Positions 51,571 to 64,000 of a stretch of 64,000 nucleotides of DNA are shown one piece after another. Origin of the DNA: Phallusia mammillata. Taxonomy: Eukaryota; Chordata; Ascidiacea; Phlebobranchia; Ascidiidae. The position numbers and the translations under genes were made by a program. The stretch is from assembly GCA_003260075.1 (NCBI GenBank), contig QLIY01000131.1, positions 1 through 64,000 on the forward strand, read 5' to 3'. The notes beneath the pieces were generated by a model. The model made no database searches, was not told the origin of the DNA, and saw only the letters and a program-made list of their open reading frames with translations. Position 1 is the first letter of the stretch. The number at the start of each line of letters is the position of its first letter.

Positions 51571-54500
51571 TTACATCACAGGTTCATTATCATCCTCAAA
51601 CTCTTCATCAGGGCAGCAGTAATATTCCACAAAACAAACTTGGGCGTTCTCATTTTTAATCATGTACTGAAGGGACAGAAATCCACGATGATCCATACGA
51701 ATGCAAACCTGACATTGAAAAATAAAACAGTAAATATGTCAGATGCAAATATTCTAACAATGTGAACAAGCACAAACATGAAAATATACCAGAACAGCTA
51801 GGTTGAGTGGCATTCACCATATTTGCATTTCATGATGCGATCACACTCTTTTAAAATGGAACACATTTACTATAATTTACAAAGACAGTTTTAAAGACTC
51901 TCTACATTACGTAATAATTGGAAAAAATAACCCATGTCTAAGGGACTAAAGATGTTACTAGACAAAATAAATTGAGATGGAAAAGTACGCAATATCAAAT
52001 GGAAAAGTATGCAATCAAATAATTCCCTGTGATTTATAAGGATAATACACATACCAAAAAAGTTTATGCTACCTTACATAAACTATCATTAAATGGCAAA
52101 AATGGAAACTTACCTTGTTGGCTAAGTTAACAGCTTTAACAGATGGTTTGAGCAAATTTAATCGATATCGATTGGATTGAGTTTGGCCGCACTCAAAATA
52201 TTCTACCATACTAGAGTCCTTGGGAATATCATTCTGAAAACACAATTTACACAAACAACATTTAAAAAAATAACAGTTTGTTACATCTCACTGAGTTTTT
52301 GTGGTCAAGGAAATGCCAATTGTACAGCACTGCACATAGATGTGAAAGCCCCAATAACATAGCTTGTCATATCAGTGGTTCTCAAAGTGGGTGCCAGGTC
52401 CCACTTGGGCCATTTTGCCATCACAAAGAGGCCTAGGAGAGTGACAATTGGGGGAATGAGAAATCAGACAGCTACACTACAACAATAAAAACTTGGTCCG
52501 ATGTATCTAAACCAGGGTCACCAAACTTTTTAAAACTGGCAGTATATGTTTACGCAAGGGCTGCAAAGTTTATTAGCCCATTATGCCCTCTGTTTTCAAA
52601 CTTGGCCAGCGGAAGCAACTGTTTTGGCGCAATTAATATTTTTAGTCTTGTCTGTTATATATGTAACAAACTGCCTTTGGATCTCCCCTGCATTGTAATC
52701 CTATGAGACTATGTAAAATGTTACAAACTATCAATATGATTTAACAAGCCTGAAAAATATGTAATGATGGTGCATTGCATGTTGAATACATTTGTATTGC
52801 ATTTCGTCTATGACGGGGAAGTATTTTTAATTAAACTAGCAGTTTACAAACAAAGTTTTAAAATCACTGGTTTCAATATTCCAACTCACATGTGACTGTC
52901 CAAGAAGTCCATATGTAGCCAATCTAAAATATGGAGCATCAGGTGACATTGTTATCTGCAACACTTCACTAGTGACATCCAATTCATTAAAGGCCTCCTT
53001 TAAGCATTCAGCCTGCATAAACGAATGTAATTAAGTTTAAAGCACCATGTTTTACACAATACTCTACGAAAATGATAATTTTAGTGTCAACCTGCATGCT
53101 TCAACCTTTTCCCATTTGTGATTTTTAAGAAATAACTTGGGACCCCCACATAAAGTTTAACTTAATCTTAGAAGAGAAATGAGCAATTTTTAGTCATTGT
53201 GGAACCCTTGGAACCACCCTATGGTCCCCTGGGGGGTCCACACACCCCAGAAGTCTTTTGAGGAAACTTTATTACAATAAGGGTACCATGCCCCCCCCCC
53301 CATTGTGGAACCCTTGGAACCACCCTATGGTCCCCTGGGGGGTCCACAAACCCCAGAAGTGTTTTAAGGAAACTTTATTACAATAAGGGTACCATCTTGA
53401 AGATATCATGAGAAAGTCCTAATATAATGGTAATAATATACTTGTTTGCTTTGGCAATAGTAATTACCTACCTTCATAATAACCTTGTTGATAACATTAG
53501 CTGCAGAAAACTCAAAATCCAATGTTTGGTCAGGTTCTTGTGTTTTAATGCTACAATCAGTTACTGCTCCATCTTCTTCCAATCTGCAATAAAAAGTATA
53601 TTGAGTACCGTCCAAAAACAGTTGTCTAAAACACTCCAATAGAGATTGAAATTTAGAGCAGCACTTTTACATTGTTTAAACCAGATCACAAAAAAACAAT
53701 CTTTACTTTTCAGCATGTACACAGTTTATTCAAATGGTCCCTGATTTAAGCCAATGGCCTCTTGTTATCCAACTAATAATTTTGAAATCAACCCAACTAC
53801 AAAAATGGTCACAATCACTCCTGTTGAAGAACCCTGGTTTGAACACATATATATATATATAGATAAGAATTGTACCCCCCCCCCCCAGTACCGTCCAAAA
53901 ACAGTTGTCTAAAACACTCCAATAGAGATTGAAACTTAGAACAGCATTTTTTTGCATTGTTTTAATCAGATCACAAAAAACAATCTTCACTTTTCAGCAC
54001 ACACAATTTATTAAACTGGCCCCTCATTTAAGCCAATGGCCTCTCGTTATCCAACTAGTAATTTTGAAATCAGCCCCAACTCCAAAAATGGTCACAATCA
54101 CCCTTGTAGAAGAACCCCGGTTTGAACACACATATATATATAGATAAGAATTGTACTATGAATGTGCAAGAGTAATTAGACACAGCTGTTTTACTTACGT
54201 TAGAACCAGTGGGGTGCCATATCCATTGTACATCATTCGCATTGCAGTGGTCGATGGTGATGAGCTTCCAAAAATACTCAAACATTCTTGCAATATGTCT
54301 AGATTGATGCGGAATGTTATTGAATCTTCTCGAATCACATACTCCTAAACAAATCAACTTCCAGTCTAACATATTTCACAAACAACCAAGACTTAATCAA
54401 CCAAACACCTGTCATTGTTATGTAATGACACACACACTTTTTTGTCCTGGAAAATATATTGAGCTTGGGCACAACTATATCATTCGATCTAACAAAGTAC

Positions 54501-55285
54501 TGTAGTTTCCATGCAAAATGCAAACTTTAACCAGCTCAATTAGGCACATATAAAATCCTGAACTCTTGACCCCCCCCCCCCTAAACAAATCAACTTCCAG
54601 TCTAACATATTTCACAAACAACCAAGAATTAATCAACCAAACACCTGTCGTTGTTATGTAATGACACACACACTTTTTTGTCCTGGAAAATATATTGAGC
54701 TTGGGCACAACTATATCATTCGATCTAACAAAGTACTGTAGTTTCCATGCAAAATGCAAACTTTAACCAGCTCAATTAGGCACATATAAAATCCTGAACT
54801 CTTGAACATCATGATGGCATTATGTTGAACAGCATAGCTTTGACATTTTTTTTCAAACAACATTTTGGGGGATCAGCGTAGCCGTATACCTGAAAAACTT
54901 GCTCCTGAATGAATGCATTAGCTTGGATACACTTGGAGTCTTCAACTGTAACTTTGAGGCCGTTTTCTGTGGCGAAAACCGTGGCAGTCTGGAGTAAAAA
55001 AAATGTTGTTGAAGCTTTCCTAAGTTGAACTTTGTGGATTTTAAGTACTAAGTTTTTAGCCTATTTAGTGTGAATTAAAAATATATACATATATATATTT
55101 ATAATTTCACTAGGCCTTTGTAAACCGCAATAACTATACAGTATGAAGCTAATGGTGTAATTCTAAAAACAAGTACTTACATCTTTGAAATGAACCGCTT
55201 TGAGAATATGGGAAACGTTTCTTGCGTTGTCAATACTTGCACTGAGCGCAAAATTCTCTTCCTCGCTTTGGGTCATGAGCACCAT
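51571..55285 (-). CDS. RAD1: RAD1, 9-1-1 checkpoint clamp subunit
   Basis: PCNA-like subunit of the RAD9-RAD1-HUS1 clamp, loaded at damaged DNA to activate ATR signalling. Seven exons on the minus strand: 55181-55285, 54890-54988, 54199-54344, 53472-53583, 52890-53012, 52114-52233, 51571-51708. All junctions are GT-AG and in phase, giving 280 residues (human 282). Diagnostic stretches are NARNVSHILKAVHF, VEDSKCIQANAFIQ, INLDILQECLSIFGSS, KTQEPDQTLDFEFSAANVIN, FNELDVTSEVLQITMSPDAP and FVEYYCCPDEE. The first in-frame ATG (55285) is used; another follows three codons later. Introns 2, 3 and 4 carry gap-type duplications, and intron 5 carries hAT fragments. It converges on the ZP gene. Confidence 0.96.
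52373..52530. mobile_element. hAT left ends in RAD1 intron 5
   Basis: CAGTGGTTCTCAAAGTGGG starts at 52373 and a second left end, CCAGGGTCACCAAACTTT, lies near 52511. Neither right end was found; these are fragments or nested remnants. Confidence 0.4.
53195..53396. repeat. 96-bp duplication around C-run (53291-53301)
   Basis: CATTGTGGAACCCTTGGAAC begins both copies. RAD1 intron 4. Confidence 0.82.
53604..54157. repeat. 271-bp duplication around C-run (53875-53886)
   Basis: AGTACCGTCCAAAAACAG starts both copies (53604, 53887). They differ by many substitutions and small indels. RAD1 intron 3. Confidence 0.82.
54345..54805. repeat. 225-bp duplication around C-run (54570-54581)
   Basis: Begins exactly at the RAD1 exon 3 acceptor side (CTAAACAAATCAACTTCC) and recurs from 54581. 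RAD1 intron 2. Confidence 0.82.
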
Positions 55286-55772
55286 CCTGAACACCAACTA
55301 CAGCAAACTAAGCTATACTTGATTGTAGAAAAAACTGCTGCTTCATGTTGTAAAACCCAAAAAACAACTATGGTGTTTCAATGAGATTCGAGTTCGACTG
55401 ACGGTAACAAAAAGTAAACACAAATTTCCCGCTTTTACTAATGATCACGTGATGTGCCAAGCCGCCCCGCAATTAACTTTATACAGCTGGTCGCTCCCAT
55501 GCGGATAATTGCTTCATAACACTGTCAGTTCACCTCAGATCGTGGCTTAACCATCACTGGTTACTCGTTGTAAACAATTTAATGAGCCTTTGTTCGTACA
55601 TGCTGTTCTAATAGGTTAATAATCTCATTTCAGTCCAGTCATTCAGCAGTAAAAGTCAACACCGTATCTGAAAAATCCAGCACGCCTCGTTTCTATCGTG
55701 TATTTGTTTATTAACCACTTGAAATAAACACAACACCAACTCAAAAATTCCGTACAATAACCAATTAACGTC
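55286..55772. other. RAD1 upstream / PABPC downstream space
   Basis: Both flanking genes run leftward. No repeat or coding signal was seen. It should hold the RAD1 promoter. Confidence 0.4.
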
Positions 55773-55778
55773 TTTATT
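55773..55778 (-). terminator. Poly(A) signal of PABPC
   Basis: AATAAA on the minus strand, about 490 nt after the PABPC stop. Confidence 0.55.
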
Positions 55779-56269
55779 TTAATGCAAAGATGGTTTTTCA
55801 ATTTTTTGTTTGGTTATTTACACTACACAACACAGAAGGTTGACCTATATACATACAAGTTGACAACCTCCGGCAAAATACTTGAAACATAAGCAGCATT
55901 TGCATGCACACTATGTACAAACCCAATTTTTTTCCAGGTTTGAGCAACAGTTCAAAAACACTTGCATCTTTTGAAATTGTGTGCAAAGCATGCATAATTG
56001 TTACATAAAGTTTTTGTGAGTGAAAATCTCAATTTAAGATTAACACAATAATTTTACAATTTTTTTCGAATATTTTTTCTTTTGACAGCAGGAGAGAAGC
56101 CCTGCGATTTGAAAACTCAGGGGTTAAGAAGAAATTTGCATGAAAGCAGCCAAAGAATCCAAAACTCTGAGGTTGATGGTGTAGCAACAGATTAGGATCG
56201 AAAAGAACACCAGATTCATGACATTTAGTAAACACAACAAAAACAGACATGCAGACAAAGCTTTCTTTT

Positions 56270-60456
<4,187 letters not shown>

Positions 60457-60562
60457 CGATCTGGTGGTTTTTCTTCACGACAAGAAAAAGAATACACAAT
60501 ATTTTTTGAAATAATACAATTTTTTTGTACGTTTTCGTACGATTTTTAAATTTTTTTGTAGG
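60457..60562 (-). promoter_or_regulatory. A-rich 5'UTR/promoter of PABPC
   Basis: On the transcribed strand this region holds several A6-A8 tracts and a GTACG-AAAA-CGTAC hairpin (60527-60540). PABPC genes of vertebrates carry an A-rich 5'UTR element that PABP binds to repress its own translation. A similar role here is inference; the transcription start is unknown. Confidence 0.4.
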
Positions 60563-60797
60563 TTTTTCTAATAACGCTAATGATAGTGGTAAGGACAAAG
60601 ATTATCCCGAGCACTAACACGAGGAAAAGTCTCGAGACAACGGAATTGCCCCCCCCCCCGGTTCATTTTATTTTTTCGCGTTTGGGGATCAGTTTTAATT
60701 TAGATTTTGATGATAAAAAAACGTCCAAGCCAGTAGTAAAATATCAAACAAAAGTTTTTTTGACAATTTGATTTCCCCACACTTTGGAAAACGATAT

Positions 60798-60829
<32 letters not shown>

Positions 60830-61372
60830 AACATATATTTTGCTTACAGAATAAAAAAAACAGGGTATTGATTACCAAGCTTAAAAATAAACTGGGTTGT
60901 AACCTTATTAACTAGCATTTCCACATTTGAAATTCTTTGTTGACCTTAAACGACATCTAAAATGGTTTTAATTCCTTATTTGGCATTCACAATTCACATG
61001 GCCTACGTCACTTTCCATACTGTAGGGGAAGTACCAAACAAATCTTCCCCCCCCCCAGCCTGTTTGGAAGTTGGCGGTTCTTTTTATTTTTTCGCGTTTG
61101 GGGGTAAGTTTTAATCTAGATTTTAAATGAAAAAAGGTATTCTGACAATTTGATTTTGCATTTTTTTTGAGAAAAACAATATTATTTTTAGGAATCTTTT
61201 TTCGTTTTTTACTTTAGAATAAAAAACAGGCCCCCCCCCCTTTCAGAGTACCCCAAATTATATTTCATGCCATGTGTGCATAATTACTTGATGTAGTAAT
61301 CTATGATGTAGAAATACTTGATGTAGAAAAAATTTGTATGCGCAAGGTAAAGCACTGCCAGAGGAAAATTAC

Positions 61373-61486
61373 CTCACCACCCCAGTGAGAAACTTGGTCG
61401 TCAAAATCAGCTTTGCTTCTCCTCAGGCTTGCAAGTTCGTCAACGACCAAAAGATGCTTAAGCGCAACCCAAACCGTCTTAACCAC
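61373..61486 (-). CDS. Orphan coding-like exon, unidentified
   Basis: A 114-nt open stretch, phase 0 at both ends, with acceptor AAAACGCAG and donor GAG/GTAATT. It reads from VVKTVWVALKHLLVVDELAS to DFDDQVSHWGGE, with codon composition unlike the AT-rich surroundings. No partner exon was found within the window on the same strand. It may be a displaced contig piece, since gaps surround it, or a gene fragment. Family not recognised. Confidence 0.35.
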
Positions 61487-62218
61487 CTGCGTTTTGTGAT
61501 CAGAGGTTTATGAGCAATTTGAGTATGCGTTTTATACCAAAAGCACACAAAGTCACGTCACCAACATAGCCCAAACCACATCACTGTAACATGTTTTTCA
61601 ATTATAGCCTATTTGGCAAGTAAATCGTGAACAAGACCTCGTGGGCTGTTGCCGCATGATGAAGTTTGGTTTTAGAGGGGATAACATAGTTTTCTGTTAG
61701 TTGAAGTAGGTTATGCACTATAGTAGGCTACTAGTCATACAACACAAAAATAGTTTTACTGCTTTTAGCTCAGAGTATAGCCTAGCATTTTTACACCGGT
61801 ATACGGTATAAAGTTCGAGAACATTTAAATATCAACAAGTGTAGGTAAGAATGAAAAGCAGCTTCCAGCGTCGTTTCGTCCTTTCCAAAATTCCTCGTCT
61901 AACTGGGAAGATCATTTATCTTGCGTTTACCCGAATTAAAACGAAAATGCACACGCAAAAACTGAGGTAACTTGCGTAAGTCGCGAGCCAGTACGATGTG
62001 CAACTGTTCGCCGACGTCAAAAAAATCGAGCCTCACAAAAATCTCAGGTTAAAATAACCGAAATACCTTGACACATAACGTGTGATTAAAAGCGTTTTAG
62101 CCACGCTGTGTAGTTTAGTGTAAAACATGAAAATGTTGGATTTGACTCGTGGAGAAATTGGAAATGACTTTAATCTAATTCTGTTTCGAATACTAGTTTC
62201 AGAGAAAATGGTAATTCT

Positions 62219-62315
62219 AACCAGGGAGTCGAATCGCTTGTCATATGAGTTCAGGTTCGGTTCGGGTTCACTTGGTTTTGTTTTTAAGGGTTCGGGTTCG
62301 GTTCCGGTTTTTGAA
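62219..62315. repeat. GGTTCGGGTTC-rich dispersed repeat
   Basis: Begins GGGAGTCGAATCG, like the repeat at about 6010, and is built from GGTTCGGTTC words. Related DNA lies around 48585-48900. Confidence 0.5.
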
Positions 62316-62738
62316 AATGTATACAACTTGTATTATTTTACTACAACACAATACTATTAATAAAATGCTATTTTAATGTGTTTTTTAAACATACATGTCA
62401 AAANAATTCTACCCATCATCTACCTGGCCTTATCAAACTCCAAAAGAATTTTGCCCGTGCACTGTTATTTTTGACACGCCCTATAAGTGTGTGTTTCGTG
62501 TATTCTTCAGTGCGCTGTTTTGAAAAAAAAAAATACAAAATATACCCCCCCCCCTCTTTTGTTTTGCGAGTTTTGACAGCTGACAATTTTTCTAATTTTA
62601 GCATCTGTTTTGTAGCCGACGTATTTTATTTTGTTGCGGTAGGTATAAAATTACGCAGTAGCATCCGTTTTCCATGTTTGCACTGAGAACATAGAGGATT
62701 TTTTGTTTTTGAGTCAGCTGGTAATGATTCTAAATTTA

Positions 62739-62739
<1 letters not shown>

Positions 62740-62776
<37 letters not shown>
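62740..62776. other. C-run of 37 nt, probable sized gap
   Basis: Uninterrupted C upstream of CCNC; any 5' exon or promoter may be partly lost here. Confidence 0.65.
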
Positions 62777-62777
<1 letters not shown>

Positions 62778-62862
62778 TGTTATCAATAGAAACTGTTGTC
62801 TTTAGGCAGAAAAATATAAAATTTTATTTGTGCTGACAAATTTGCAGTGCCACTTCCTAAGG

Positions 62863-63316
62863 ATGGCTGGAAATTTTTGGCAAAGCTCTCACTGTAAACA
62901 GTGGATACTGACCCAAGAAGCTATATATCGGGAAAGGCATAAGGACCTGCAAGTTATCAATGAAACAGAATACCAAAAGATAATGCTATTCTTTGCCAAC
63001 GTAATACAAGCTATTGGGGAACAACTAAAAGTCAGACAACAAGTTATTGCCACAGCTACTGTATATTTCAAGAGATTTTACCCCCCCCCCCTTCAAAGAT
63101 GGCTGGCAATTTTTGGCAAAGCTCTCATTGTAAACAGTGGATACTGACTCAAGAAGCTATATATCGGGAAAGGCATAAGGACCTGCAAGTCATCAATGAA
63201 ACAGAATACCAAAAGATAATGCTCTTCTTTGCCAACGTAATACAAGCTATTGGGGAACAATTGAAAGTCAGACAACAAGTTATTGCCACAGCTACTGTAT
63301 ATTTCAAGCGATTTTA
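62863..63316. repeat. False duplication of CCNC 5' part, C-run 63081-63091
   Basis: The first 218 nt of the coding region occur twice, starting at ATG 62863 and ATG 63099. Differences are few and mostly silent. Assembly join, not a tandem gene. Confidence 0.88.
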
Positions 63317-64000
63317 TTCCAAGCACTCTCTGAAAAGCTGTGATCCTTTACTTTTGGCCCCTACTTGCATATTTCTGGCCTCAAAAGTCGAAGAATTTGG
63401 CCCAATATCCAATTCACGTCTCATTACGGCACCCCCCCCCCTCTCTGAAAAGCTGTGATCCTTTACTTTTGGCCCCTACTTGCATATTTTTGGCTTCAAA
63501 AGTTGAAGAATTTGGTCCGATATCCAATTCACGTCTCATTACAGCTGTTTCAAACGTTATTAAGGGAAAGTTTTCATATGCTTTTCAACATGATTTTACC
63601 TATCGCATTAACCACGTCTGGGAATGTGAATTTTACCTTCTAGAACTAATGGACTGTTGCCTTGTGGTGTACCACCCTTACAGACCCTTGGTACAGTATT
63701 GCAATGATATGGGCAGAAGTGATTCCCTTCTACCAGTGGCTTGGAAAATTGCAAATGATAGTTACCGTACTGACGTTATCTTACTTTACCCACCGTTTCA
63801 AATTGCACTGGCCTGTTTGCATATGGCATGTGTCATACAAAATCAGGAAGGGCAAACAAAGCAATGGTTTGCTGAGCTTAATGTTGACATGGACAAAGTT
63901 ATTGAAATAACCAGGACTATATTAAAACTGTATGATCTATGGAAGGGCTTTGATGAAAAAGGCGAAATGAATATTTTGTTGAAAAAAATACCAAAAGCCA
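62863..64000 (+). CDS. CCNC: Cyclin C, intronless, runs off right edge
   Basis: Partner of CDK8/19 in the Mediator kinase module, regulating RNA polymerase II transcription. Reads MAGNFWQSSHCKQWIL, RQQVIATATVYFKRFY, PTCIFLASKVEEFG, ECEFYLLELMDCCLVVYHPY, LLYPPFQIALACLHMA and KQWFAELNVDMDKVIE, both cyclin folds matching family order; about 262 of the roughly 280 residues are visible. No intron interrupts the coding part. Two C-run joins break the frame: 62863-63080 is repeated from 63099, and 63325-63431 is repeated from 63442 in another frame. A TTTGCAG acceptor ends at 62847, so a 5'UTR intron or trans-splice site is likely. Confidence 0.93.
63325..63550. repeat. False duplication in CCNC, C-run 63432-63441
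   Basis: The stretch starting CTCTCTGAAAAGCTGTG recurs after the run with silent substitutions. The frame shifts across it, so a raw prediction truncates the protein. Confidence 0.88.

Larger units (their letters stand above)
60563..62862. other. PABPC-CCNC divergent intergenic region, many gaps
   Basis: Holds C-runs at 60649-60659, 60799-60828, 61047-61056, 61231-61240, 62545-62554 and 62740-62776, and an N at 62404. Two related stretches with TTTATTTTTTCGCGTTTGGG start near 60666 and 61081. A word-rich repeat spans 62219-62315. One orphan exon is noted separately. Confidence 0.55.

Noticed and set aside
62863-63458. Tandem cyclin C genes
   Set aside because: The copies are near identical, start or stop exactly at C-runs, and combine into one continuous cyclin C; they are allelic contig overlaps.

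Overview
The window looks like nuclear DNA of an invertebrate chordate, most likely an ascidian tunicate of the Ciona type. This is inference from AT-rich non-coding DNA, short GT-AG introns, chordate-type orthologues, a very tight same-strand gene pair of the kind seen in ascidian operons, many small hAT elements, and allele-like sequence pairs differing at about 1-4% of positions. No species can be fixed from the sequence alone. I find no tRNA, rRNA, CRISPR array or prokaryotic feature.

Layout. 1-2076 (-): last visible exons of a galactose-3-O-sulfotransferase-like gene running off the left edge. 2077-9075: gene-poor, repeats and gaps. 9076-11205 (+): penta-EF-hand protein, peflin type. 13790-24150 (+): DNAAF3, a dynein-arm assembly factor, 11 exons with one GC-AG intron. 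24151-30227: repeats, including hAT elements nested three deep (27815-29564). 30228-30500 and 30523-34127 (+): CHCHD7 and EIPR1, 22 nt apart, a candidate operon. 34128-43318: repeats, a second nested hAT pair, and weak exon candidates. 43319-51003 (+): an eight-exon ZP-domain single-pass membrane protein. 51571-55285 (-): RAD1, converging on the ZP gene. 56270-60165 (-): cytoplasmic poly(A)-binding protein with a 5'UTR intron. 60457-62862: gaps, repeats and one orphan exon. 62863-64000 (+): cyclin C, intronless as far as visible, running off the right edge.

The genes do not form one pathway. They are mostly conserved housekeeping or ciliary genes: mitochondrial twin-CX9C protein, endosome/dense-core-vesicle WD40 factor, 9-1-1 checkpoint clamp, mRNA poly(A) binding, Mediator kinase-module cyclin, and axonemal dynein assembly.

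The strongest unexplained signal is 31 runs of C, always C on the + strand. Twenty-five are 10-12 nt long, and most of those sit exactly between two near-identical copies of the same 65-430 bp. They are best read as disguised assembly gaps: a default 10-nt gap between overlapping allelic contigs, with the filler written as C. They create false duplications inside DNAAF3, the ZP gene, RAD1 introns and CCNC, and false poly-Pro/poly-Gly reading frames. Every duplication next to a C-run should be collapsed before genes are modelled.
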